21,566 nt of DNA from Anaerolineales bacterium UBA6668 (GTDB taxonomy: Bacteria > Chloroflexota > Anaerolineae > Anaerolineales > UBA6668). The DNA lies in NCBI GenBank assembly GCA_002455215.1, contig DKKK01000136.1:1-21566 (forward strand), written 5' to 3'. The translations under genes were made by a program, and so were the position numbers. Positions 6,341 to 13,511 of the stretch are shown one piece after another (the first letter of the stretch is position 1; every line of letters starts with the position of its first letter). The notes beneath the pieces were generated by a model. It had not been told where the DNA came from and ran no database searches. It was given only the letters and a program-made list of their open reading frames with translations.

Positions 6341-7705
6341 ATGTTCAACCGTTTCTCAATTCAGCCTACCAATGACCCGCAAGAAATTTCGTACCAACAG
6401 CGGAGCAATTTCTTTCACCTATATTTTGATATGTCTTGGTTCGGTGTGTTAAATGCCAGTGCAATGGGTTTTGTCGCAGTGTATGTGACTCGGGTGGGGG
6501 CTAGCGGTTTTCAGCTGGGGCTACTCAATGCGCTCCCTTCGCTTGTGGCATTGGTAATGGCATTGCCTTTGGGGCGCTGGATGACAAACAAGCCAATTAG
6601 ACCAGTGGTGCTTGCTTCGGCAGTGCTGTATCGTGCGTTTTACCTACTGTGGGTGATTTTTCCCTTATGGGTTACTCAACCACAATTGCGCATTGATTGT
6701 TTGCTGGTGACAACTTTTTTGATGAGCTTTCCGGGAACAGCGTTGTCCATTGCGTTTAATAACCTGTTCGCCGCAACAGTTACCGGGCACTTTCGCCCGC
6801 ACGTTGTTGGAGTACGGCAAGCTCTGTTCGCTGTTTTTTCCGTTCTGACAGCATTGCTTTGCGGCTTCTTGCTCAATCAACTGCCTTTTGATAGCGGATA
6901 TTTTTGGGTGTTTTTCATTGGGCTTATCGGGGCTGTGGCAAGCACCATTCATTTGTATTTTATCCATCCGGAAGAAGAAATAGCCCCCACCCGTAGTCCG
7001 GTTCAGCTTTTACGCGATTGGGCACAGCCCGGTTTGCTTCAACCGTGGAATGGCATACGCCGTGGCTTGGCAATCCGCAGTTTTACAAGAGGCGTAACGC
7101 TTCGTTCTATTCTAAACCCAAGCATCTTACGTGGGGAATTTGGCGTTTTATTGGTGATGATTTTCGCCTTCCATTTCGCCCAGTTTATGGGGGGACCACT
7201 TTTTCCGCTATGGACAGTGAATGAATTGCATCTTAAAGATTTAACTATCAGCTATGCCAATGGACTATTTTTTACTGCGTTAGCGTTTGCATCTTTGTGG
7301 CTAGCGCCGATTTCGCGGCGGTTGGGCAATGCAGGCGCATTTGCCATTGGTGCAGTCAGCATGGCGGTTTACCCTTTCTTGCTGAGCGTTGCTACAGGAG
7401 CGGGCATGGTGCTATTTGCCAATGTGGTGGCGGGAGTCAGCTGGGCAATTACAGGTGGGGCATTGGGTAATTTTGTGTTGGAGCGCATCCCAAACGAGAA
7501 TCGCGCCACTCACCTAGCTTGGCAAAACATTGCCCTACATAGCGCGATTCTGTGTAGCTCACTCTTTGCTCCGTGGTTGGCAGAGCAATTCGGATTGAAG
7601 TTTGCTTTGGAAGTGACGGCTCTGGCACGCTTTTTTAGCGGGGTTTTGGTGTTACTGTTGATTCGGGGACAAAGAAAAAATTCATCAAAACACCACAAAG
7701 CCTAG
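6341..7705 (+). CDS. Major facilitator superfamily transporter
   Basis: This 454-residue polytopic membrane protein appears to have about 12 hydrophobic helices. It begins with a short cytoplasmic tail, then helices such as MSWFGVLNASAMGFVAVYVT and LGLLNALPSLVALVMALPLG. Next comes the basic loop GRWMTNKPIRP, in the position of MFS motif A between helices 2 and 3. A central hydrophilic loop (about 209-262, rich in Arg and Pro) separates the two six-helix halves. The C terminus ends in a basic tail RGQRKNSSKHHKA. Substrate cannot be inferred. No clear ribosome-binding site precedes the ATG. The gene stands alone, converging on purH. Confidence 0.85.
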   Translation: MFNRFSIQPTNDPQEISYQQRSNFFHLYFDMSWFGVLNASAMGFVAVYVTRVGASGFQLGLLNALPSLVALVMALPLGRWMTNKPIRPVVLASAVLYRAFYLLWVIFPLWVTQPQLRIDCLLVTTFLMSFPGTALSIAFNNLFAATVTGHFRPHVVGVRQALFAVFSVLTALLCGFLLNQLPFDSGYFWVFFIGLIGAVASTIHLYFIHPEEEIAPTRSPVQLLRDWAQPGLLQPWNGIRRGLAIRSFTRGVTLRSILNPSILRGEFGVLLVMIFAFHFAQFMGGPLFPLWTVNELHLKDLTISYANGLFFTALAFASLWLAPISRRLGNAGAFAIGAVSMAVYPFLLSVATGAGMVLFANVVAGVSWAITGGALGNFVLERIPNENRATHLAWQNIALHSAILCSSLFAPWLAEQFGLKFALEVTALARFFSGVLVLLLIRGQRKNSSKHHKA

Positions 7706-7787
7706 CATACTCAGCACGGATAGGGCTGGCTCGGCTTGCAATGACCGGCATTTTGGGGCGGGCAATCATAACCGCAAGGCGAGAAGG

Positions 7788-9305
7788 CTAGTGCCGAAAG
7801 TGCCTGACACCAGTCGTTACCATTGCCATTCCCAGCCGGTTGGCGGTGGCAATGCTTTGTTCATCACGCATACTGCCGCCCGGTTGGACAATGGCAGTAA
7901 TGCCGTATTCTCCCGCCGCTTCAACTGAGTCGGGGAAAGGGAAGAAGGCATCAGAAGCCATCACTGCCCCATGTGCCTGCTCCTGAGCGCGTTTTCCGGC
8001 AATATGTACACAATCTACACGGTTGGGTTGCCCTCCACCAATGCCAACGGTGGTTGCGCCGCCATCTATTGGGCGGGCGAATACAATTGCATTGGATTTT
8101 ACATGCTGGCAAGCCAGCCAAGCAAAGCGTAACGCATCCCATTCGGCGGGGGTTGGCTGGCGTTCTGTCACCACTTGCCAATTGGCATCCAGCGGGTCAC
8201 CAACATCAAGCGACTGCACCAGCAGACCACTTTGCACCGAGCGCATTTCAAGCGGTTGCCCGTTGGATGGGTAGGGTATTTCGAGCAAACGTAGATTTTC
8301 CTTCTTTGCCAATATCTCCCGTGCTTGTGGGGTAAAGGACGGCGCGGCGATACATTCTACAAATAACTTACCCAAAGCAGTCGCCGTTTCAGCGTCAAAG
8401 GGGCGGTTGACAGCAATGACACCCCCAAAAGCGCTGACCGGGTCACAAGCAAGCGCGTGCTGATAGGCAGTGACGAGGTTGTGGGCGCTGGCAATGCCAC
8501 AAGGCGAAAGGTGCTTGACAATCACAATGCTTGGCGCAGAAAAACTCAACACACCGCGCCATGCCGCGTCCAAGTCCAAAATATTGTTGTAGCTCAGCGC
8601 CTTCCCTTGTAGCAAGTGCCCGCCAAGTGGACCTTGCCCGGCTTGCCAGCCATACAAAGTGGCAGATTGGTGGGGGTTTTCGCCATAACGCAAATTTTGG
8701 ATAGGGTAAGCAGTGAGTTGGAGTGCGCCATTACTTGCGCCAAAATAACTGGCTATGGCAGAGTCGTATTGTGCAGTGTGGGCAAAACCCTTCACAGCCA
8801 GCAGTTTGCGTGTTGCGGGGGATGTTTGTCCGTTGGCTTGCAGTTCAGCCAATACAGGGGCGTAATCATTCGGGTCGGTGAGTAGAGTGACGCGTTCGTG
8901 ATTTTTGGCGGCGGCACGAATCAGCGTAACCCCACCAATATCAATATTTTCGATAGCATCTGCCTCGGCAACGGCTGGGTCAGCCGTCACCTTTTGGAAA
9001 GGATACAAATTGACGGCGACCAAGTCAATCATGTGCCAGCCTTGTCGAGCCAAATCAACTTGGTCACTGGGGATAGTACGTGCCAATAAGCCAGCGTGAA
9101 TGGCAGGATGTAGGGTTTTCACCCGCCCGCCCAATACTTCTGGGCTGGCGGTATAATCGGCAACTTCCGTAACCGGTAAGCCAACTTGGCTAATTGCCTT
9201 GGCAGTGCCGCCCGAAGCCAGCAGTTGCCAGCCAAGCTGGTGCAGTTCGTGGGCAAGGGCTACCAAGCCGGTTTTGTCAGAAAGAGAGAGTAGGGCAATG
9301 GGCAT
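7788..9305 (-). CDS. purH: Bifunctional AICAR formyltransferase / IMP cyclohydrolase
   Basis: PurH carries out the last two steps of de novo IMP synthesis: formylation of AICAR by 10-formyl-THF, then ring closure. The 505 residues are the normal length. The N-terminal IMP cyclohydrolase (MGS-like) domain, about 1-145, has LLSLSDKTGL, LLASGGTAKAI and LGGRVKTLHPAIHAGLL (Lys at ~63, His at ~66). The formyltransferase domain has NLRYGENPHQ (~204-213) and the catalytic Lys-His pair in VIVKHLSPCG (~264-265). It ends with GGGQPNRVDCV, SDAFFPFPDSVE and QPGGSMRDE. It stands alone here, without other pur genes. Confidence 0.97.
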   Translation of the reverse strand: MPIALLSLSDKTGLVALAHELHQLGWQLLASGGTAKAISQVGLPVTEVADYTASPEVLGGRVKTLHPAIHAGLLARTIPSDQVDLARQGWHMIDLVAVNLYPFQKVTADPAVAEADAIENIDIGGVTLIRAAAKNHERVTLLTDPNDYAPVLAELQANGQTSPATRKLLAVKGFAHTAQYDSAIASYFGASNGALQLTAYPIQNLRYGENPHQSATLYGWQAGQGPLGGHLLQGKALSYNNILDLDAAWRGVLSFSAPSIVIVKHLSPCGIASAHNLVTAYQHALACDPVSAFGGVIAVNRPFDAETATALGKLFVECIAAPSFTPQAREILAKKENLRLLEIPYPSNGQPLEMRSVQSGLLVQSLDVGDPLDANWQVVTERQPTPAEWDALRFAWLACQHVKSNAIVFARPIDGGATTVGIGGGQPNRVDCVHIAGKRAQEQAHGAVMASDAFFPFPDSVEAAGEYGITAIVQPGGSMRDEQSIATANRLGMAMVTTGVRHFRH

Positions 9306-9330
9306 GATGATGTGTTCGTTTTGAGAATAG

Positions 9331-9380
9331 CGAGTTGTGTTTTTTCTTAAGAATACAAGTGCAATTGACTTTCACACATG
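9331..9380. repeat. Palindromic element, degenerate copy 5 (purH / 9401 gap)
   Basis: GTGTTTTTTCTTAAGAATAC followed by AAGTGCAATT and a TTTCACACATG flank resembles the core of copies 2 and 8 (GTTTTTTCTTATGGGGAAAA, then CGCAATT). The outer arms are poorly preserved. It fills about half of the 95-base gap upstream of purH. Confidence 0.4.
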
Positions 9381-9400
9381 CAGAAAATAAATAGATTTGA

Positions 9401-10567
9401 TTAATTGCCGGTGATATCGCCCCCGACATTGGGGTCTTCACCCGCACAGCGGAAGCCTACATCAAAATAGCGGGAGCCGGGACCAAAACCACCACGCGTA
9501 ATTAGGCGTGTGGAAGTAGCCGCCGCCCCAAACCCGCCGCCCCGAATGGTTTTCATACTACCCCCACGCGGTCCGGTGGGGTTTTCGTTTGGTGATGTTT
9601 GATAATAGCTAAACTCGTACCAATCATCAACCCACTCGCGTAAATTGCCAGCAAGGTCAAAGACGCCAAATTTGGTTTTGTCGCGTTCATAAGAGCCGAC
9701 TGGCGCAGGGTTGCCCACACAATCGGTATAATTGGTGTCTTCACAGGAAATTGAGTCACTGCCCCATGGGTACAAATTCCCAGTGCCTACCCGCCCTGCT
9801 TTTTCCCACTGGGCTTCTGATGGTAGGGTGAGCCCCCGCCAATCGCAATAAAACGCGGCGCCGTACCAAGTGACATTGTTAACCGGGTAATCTTCAGCAT
9901 AATCGAAAATTTCTACCCCGTCCTTGCCAACCGTGCCGTAAGCTCGCCACAAGTCAATGATACGTGTGTATTCAAAGTTGATGCTTTGCGAATTTGCAGT
10001 GAACTTATCCCAATTTTCGTTGAGAAAAACCGCATATTGCCCAATGGTTACTTCATATTTGTCAATATAGTAATCATCTAATGTGACATTATGCTCCGCC
10101 TTTTCGTCACCATCACCTTCGTCACTCCCCATTGTAAATTTTCCGGCTGGGATGAGTACCATCTCATGCCCGGCAATATCTACTAACAAAGGGGAATGAC
10201 CGGCTGGGGTGGCAGTGGCAGGCACTTTGGTGGGGCGCGGCGTGTTGCTTGGTTTTGGGGTGAGTGTAGGCGTATCGGTAGGCAGGGCGGTTTCTGTTGG
10301 CAAAGGTGTTGCGCTTGGCAGGGGGGTGGCAGAAGGAAAATAAGCCATGACCGCTGGGTTGCCATTATTGATAAGGGCGCTCATCCAAGCGAACCCCGCT
10401 CCAAAAGCGAAACAGCCCAGCACAAATACCGCAATTCCAATCAATGGCATAAACAGGCGAGACCGTTTCCGGCTCTTTGGGGCATCCAAACTGGACGTTT
10501 CCGTACGGATAGCTGGCGTATCGGTTTCAACCGACTCATTTTGTTGTGTTTGTATTTCTTCTGACAT
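9401..10567 (-). CDS. Membrane-anchored SUMF1/FGE-fold protein (probably non-catalytic)
   Basis: The protein has 388 residues. A basic segment and one membrane helix (about 39-62) follow a short cytoplasmic tail. Then comes a Thr/Pro linker of about 50 residues (SATPLPTETALPTDTPTLTP and similar) and a C-terminal formylglycine-generating-enzyme-fold domain (about 128-378). That domain has HEMVLIPAGKFTMGSDEGDG, YYIDKYEVTIGQYAVFLN, YPVNNVTWYGAAFYCDWRG, LPSEAQWEKAGR, FGVFDLAGNLREWVDDW and DVGFRCAGE. In true FGE two catalytic cysteines lie in the strand about 30 residues before GFRCA; here that stretch (AAATSTRLITRGG) has none, so activity is unlikely and a binding role is more plausible. I chose the inner ATG (10567), which has GGGGATGG upstream, over the one 30 bases earlier. 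Confidence 0.85.
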   Translation of the reverse strand: MSEEIQTQQNESVETDTPAIRTETSSLDAPKSRKRSRLFMPLIGIAVFVLGCFAFGAGFAWMSALINNGNPAVMAYFPSATPLPSATPLPTETALPTDTPTLTPKPSNTPRPTKVPATATPAGHSPLLVDIAGHEMVLIPAGKFTMGSDEGDGDEKAEHNVTLDDYYIDKYEVTIGQYAVFLNENWDKFTANSQSINFEYTRIIDLWRAYGTVGKDGVEIFDYAEDYPVNNVTWYGAAFYCDWRGLTLPSEAQWEKAGRVGTGNLYPWGSDSISCEDTNYTDCVGNPAPVGSYERDKTKFGVFDLAGNLREWVDDWYEFSYYQTSPNENPTGPRGGSMKTIRGGGFGAAATSTRLITRGGFGPGSRYFDVGFRCAGEDPNVGGDITGN

Positions 10568-10584
10568 AATAAACCATCCCCGTT

Positions 10585-10730
10585 TTATTTTCGGCACAGT
10601 TTACATTCGACACACTAGCCCAATAGAAACTGTGTTGCGTTTTTTTATATTCAGCACGGTTCAGCCATACCGCAACCACATGCGTCTTTTTCCGTAGGGA
10701 AAAACCACCATTTTCATCCGTGTCGAATAT
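10585..10730. repeat. Palindromic element, composite of two copies (copy 6)
   Basis: The right unit spans 10647-10730. Its outer arms ATATTCAGCACGG (10647-10659) and CCGTGTCGAATAT (10718-10730) pair over 11 of 13 positions. Its inner hairpin is GTCTTTTTCC (10684-10693) / GGGAAAAAC. The left unit (10585-10646) is in the opposite orientation with arms TTCGGCAC and TTCGACACAC and a perfect 8-bp stem CACAGTTT/AAACTGTG. The pair fills the gap between the bioY terminator and the gene at 9401-10567. Confidence 0.7.
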
Positions 10731-10742
10731 CGTGTGCTTGTA

Positions 10743-10778
10743 AAACAAAAGCTCCGTATTGGCACAGAGCTTTTGTTT
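10743..10778 (-). terminator. Intrinsic terminator of bioY
   Basis: A perfect 12-bp stem, AAACAAAAGCTC / GAGCTTTTGTTT, with a 12-base loop starts 33 bases after the bioY stop as read on the minus strand. The 3' arm is T-rich (TTTTGTTTTA). It should separate bioY from the downstream FGE-fold gene, which then needs its own promoter or depends on read-through. Confidence 0.8.
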
Positions 10779-10811
10779 GCAAAATTGCTGTACAAAAATA
10801 CGTGTGCAATT

Positions 10812-11381
10812 TTAATGCTTTCCCAACCATCTTGCAAGTATTTTATGGCCACTTTCCGCCAAAATTGCGGCAATCACCGCTTTTAGCAGGTCAAATGCAA
10901 TAAAAGGGGCAACACCTACTGTAATTGCTTCTGCTAAGCTGAAATTTAGGCTGATTTTTAGCCACAAAGACCCCAATAGGTAGATTGGCACAACGCCGGC
11001 AATTCCGGCAACCCAGCGAAGCCAAGCAGAGCGTGTCATGCCTTGCTCTGCCAACCACCCCGTCAGCCAAGCGCCCGCAATAAAGCCAATCAAATACCCG
11101 GCAGTTGGGCGCAAAAATACAGCCAAGCCACCTAGCCCACCTGCCGCCACTGGCATCCCACTGGCAATCATTAGGCAATAAGCGATTTGGCTTGCCGCAC
11201 CTGCACGAGCGCCCAGTGCCAAGCCGCTCAAAAGTACAGCCAACACTTGCAATGTGAAGGGTACCGGCTCGGTAAAGACAGTGATTTGCGCCCCGATGGC
11301 AGTTAGCAATGCGAAGGTCAGGATGGCAATTGCATTGCGCCACAATGCGTTATCAGTTTTATTGAGATATGTCGTTAACAA
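10812..11381 (-). CDS. bioY: Biotin transporter BioY
   Basis: BioY is the substrate-binding membrane protein (S component) of the biotin ECF transporter and can also act alone. The protein has 189 residues, the usual length, with about six hydrophobic helices. Family signatures are EPVPFTLQVLAVLLSGLALG, ARAGAASQIAYCLMIASGMPV, and GGLGGLAVFLRPTAGYLIGF. I chose the TTG start at 11381: AGGAGA lies six bases upstream, and the protein then begins (M)LTTYLNKTDNALWRN. The open frame runs 52 codons further up, but that part contains the ribosome-binding site, runs into a palindromic element and lacks BioY character. No bioMN genes are nearby and I saw no clear biotin operator. Confidence 0.92.
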   Translation of the reverse strand: MLTTYLNKTDNALWRNAIAILTFALLTAIGAQITVFTEPVPFTLQVLAVLLSGLALGARAGAASQIAYCLMIASGMPVAAGGLGGLAVFLRPTAGYLIGFIAGAWLTGWLAEQGMTRSAWLRWVAGIAGVVPIYLLGSLWLKISLNFSLAEAITVGVAPFIAFDLLKAVIAAILAESGHKILARWLGKH

Positions 11382-11513
11382 GAGTATTCTCCTAAAGGTA
11401 AAGGAATCATTGAGAAGCGAAACAACGATAAACATAACCCCCAAATCTGGCGAGTGTTGCGCCCCCGATACCCAAGTTTTATTCGCTACGGTTTCTATCC
11501 AACCTGCCTGAAG

Positions 11514-11597
11514 CGTGTCGAATATCGAATTGCACACCGATTTTTAATAGAAAAAACGCGATTTTCATGTGTATAGAAGGTAAAATGTTCGGTGTGC
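11514..11597. repeat. Palindromic element, copy 7 (bioY / methyltransferase divergent gap)
   Basis: CGTGTCGAATATCG at 11514-11527 is the arm shared with copies 6 and 10. An inner ATTTTTAATAGAAAAAACGCGATTTTC core follows, resembling copies 2 and 8. A perfect 9-bp inverted pair, GCACACCGA (11532-11540) and TCGGTGTGC (11589-11597), encloses the right part. It lies between two divergent genes. Confidence 0.6.
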
Positions 11598-11618
11598 TTG
11601 CATGCTTGCATTTCTCCC

Positions 11619-11647
11619 TTTCAAATTCTGCCTTGTGCCTTTATAAT
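11619..11647 (+). promoter_or_regulatory. Candidate promoter giving a leaderless methyltransferase mRNA
   Basis: A perfect TATAAT (11642-11647) lies nine bases before the methyltransferase ATG (11657). The best -35-like hexamer, 17 bases upstream (11619-11624, TTTCAA), is poor. Transcription would begin at or next to the ATG. There is no ribosome-binding site between the -10 box and the ATG, which fits leaderless translation. Confidence 0.45.
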
Positions 11648-11656
11648 CGTACCGCT

Positions 11657-12484
11657 ATGAATGAACCAAACCGACCTGTTGTATCACCTGACCTATATAC
11701 CGAAGAATACTTCCGCAATGCGTGCGAAGGTTTTGACGAATTTAACGAAAGTGAAGGCGACCGACTCTCGCGCCGATTGAACGCTTCGTTTGCACTGGCA
11801 GAAATCCGCCCGGGCATGCGCGTACTCGATGTCGGCTGTGGACGGGGCGAAATTTTGCGCCACTGTGCCCGACTAGGCGCGGATGCATTTGGGATAGATT
11901 ATGCTCCTGTGGCGGTTTCGATGAGCCAGCAAGTGGTGGCGCAAAGTAAAGACAGCACCCCAACAGATGTGCAGACAGGCAAAATTGGGGTGGGGCAAGC
12001 AGATGCCAAGCATTTGCCGTTTCCTTCCGCCTACTTTGACCGTGTACTCTTATTCGATGTCGTGGAACACCTGTACCCGTGGGAATTGGCACTTTGCATG
12101 AAGGAAATTCATCGCGTGCTAAAACCCGGTGGCATGTTTGTCGTGCATACCGCCCCCAATGTGTGGTACGATCGCTACGCCTACCCATTTGTGCGCGCCT
12201 TCCGCCGCGTGCTTGGACAAGGTGACCGCTACCCAGCCAACCCCCGCCAGTTCTTGGTCGAACACAACTCGCATGTGCATGTGAACGAGCAAAGCGGTTT
12301 GGGCTTGTGGCGCACTTTACGCAAAGCCGGTTTTTCGGCGCGAGTCTGGCTGGACAGCCCGCCGCAAAATCGGCGAGAATCCGGTGTACTCTCTGCCATG
12401 CGCTACGTGTTTTTCAGAATACCGCCGTTCCGCTGGTTCTTTGAACGTGAAGTGTTCGCTGTGGCTGAGAAACCCGCCCGATAG
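11657..12484 (+). CDS. Class I SAM-dependent methyltransferase
   Basis: This is a 275-residue Rossmann-fold methyltransferase. Motif I VLDVGCGRG is at about 56-64, the acidic end of strand 2 at FGIDYAPVAV (~78-87), and motif IV is VLLFDVVEHLYPWELA. KEIHRVLKPGGMFVVHTAPN forms the post-motif region. The substrate is unknown. The HRVLKPGG pattern is typical of the Methyltransf_11/25 type that acts on small molecules, lipids or glycans. I chose the ATG at 11657 (MNEPNRPVVSPDLY) over an upstream ATG in the same frame, because the 30 upstream codons overlap a palindromic element and contain the TATAAT box. It leads a same-strand run with the sortase and YfhO-like genes. Confidence 0.88.
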   Translation: MNEPNRPVVSPDLYTEEYFRNACEGFDEFNESEGDRLSRRLNASFALAEIRPGMRVLDVGCGRGEILRHCARLGADAFGIDYAPVAVSMSQQVVAQSKDSTPTDVQTGKIGVGQADAKHLPFPSAYFDRVLLFDVVEHLYPWELALCMKEIHRVLKPGGMFVVHTAPNVWYDRYAYPFVRAFRRVLGQGDRYPANPRQFLVEHNSHVHVNEQSGLGLWRTLRKAGFSARVWLDSPPQNRRESGVLSAMRYVFFRIPPFRWFFEREVFAVAEKPAR

Positions 12485-12587
12485 TGGCTCAAGAGCAAGT
12501 GAAAATGAGCATACAATATGGCATTTATCACTGATGTTTCAACTACTACCACCCGCCCTATAGCACAGCCAAGCCTGTTTGCTGTCC

Positions 12588-13508
12588 ATGCCTAGTAAAG
12601 ACCCCCGCCGCGTTGACCAACTTTCGATTGCCGAGCTGGAAGAAGCCTTGCGCATTCGCAAGCATGAAGCCCGCGAAGAGCGTTTGCGCCAATACCGCGA
12701 AAGTGGTCGTGCCAGCCAAGCCGAGTTATACCCCGAAACACCGATACCTTCCACAGCGATTGCCCGCCCAATTAGCCGAAGAAAACAATGGACGAATGGC
12801 TTTTTGCTGTTGGTGGAAGTGCTGGCTGTCTTTGGGCTAATTTTTTTGGGCTATCGCCTATTCGAAAATTGGCGCTCGCTCAATAGCGAAGCTAGCGCCC
12901 TACAAGCCAGCCAAGCGCAGATAACCCCCGAACAGGGCAATACGCTGACCGCCGAAGCGACTGCTGTCATTGGGGCGGTTGTTCTGCCGGGCGGTCACAC
13001 GCCCCCCAATAATCCAGGGGGCGCACAATTTAACTTAGCCGAAATTCCCGAACATTTACGCCCCTTGGTTGAAAACAATCCGGTTATGCAATTGCCCACA
13101 CCGACAGCCGCACCCCAGCACGCGCTTCGGATTGTGATTCCATCCATCAATGTGGATGCGCCCATTGTGCAGGGCAGTGATTGGGAAGCCATGCGCATGG
13201 GCGTAGGGCAGGTGCTGGGTACAGCCAACCCTGGCGAAAATGGTAACATGGTACTTTCGGCACACAATGATATTTTTGGCGAGATTTTCCGCGAATTAGA
13301 CCGCTTGCAACCCGGCGATACTTTCACTGTGCACACGCGCAAGGAGATTTACACTTATCGCATTACTGGTACGCAGGTGGTTGAGCCGACCGCGGTTCAT
13401 GTAATGGCTTCAACCATTAACGCCACCGCCACCCTTATTAGCTGTTACCCCTATTTGGTAGATACCCAACGCATAGTCGTGTTTGCTGAGTTGGTCAGCG
13501 CCCCCTAA
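12588..13508 (+). CDS. Sortase-family transpeptidase, membrane-anchored
   Basis: The protein has 306 residues. Residues 1-65 are charged and helical (IAELEEALRIRKHEAREERL). One membrane helix (about 71-90, FLLLVEVLAVFGLIFLGYRL) leads to a variable linker and then the sortase beta-barrel (about 178-303). The catalytic triad is visible: His in VLSAHND (~226), Cys in TLISCYPY (~286) and Arg in DTQRIVV (~295). IPSINVDAPIVQGSD opens the domain. The CYP motif resembles class D sortases, but the class is uncertain. Sortases attach proteins to the envelope or build pili; no sorting-signal substrate is encoded in this window. It follows the methyltransferase by 103 bases. A TTG nine bases before the ATG is an alternative start. 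Confidence 0.9.
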   Translation: MPSKDPRRVDQLSIAELEEALRIRKHEAREERLRQYRESGRASQAELYPETPIPSTAIARPISRRKQWTNGFLLLVEVLAVFGLIFLGYRLFENWRSLNSEASALQASQAQITPEQGNTLTAEATAVIGAVVLPGGHTPPNNPGGAQFNLAEIPEHLRPLVENNPVMQLPTPTAAPQHALRIVIPSINVDAPIVQGSDWEAMRMGVGQVLGTANPGENGNMVLSAHNDIFGEIFRELDRLQPGDTFTVHTRKEIYTYRITGTQVVEPTAVHVMASTINATATLISCYPYLVDTQRIVVFAELVSAP

Positions 13509-13511
13509 TTT

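Noticed and set aside
10568..10597. Ten-codon upstream extension of the FGE-fold gene
   Set aside because: The inner ATG at 10567 has GGGGATGG at a suitable distance, and the upstream codons adjoin repeat sequence.
11382..11513. Biotin repressor operator or riboswitch upstream of bioY
   Set aside because: I found no BirA- or BioR-like palindrome or known riboswitch pattern that I could support.
11382..11537. 52-codon upstream extension of the bioY frame
   Set aside because: It contains the ribosome-binding site for the TTG start, runs into a palindromic element, and would make BioY far longer than its family.
11567..11656. 30-codon upstream extension of the methyltransferase frame
   Set aside because: It overlaps a palindromic element and the TATAAT box; the ATG at 11657 fits the family better.
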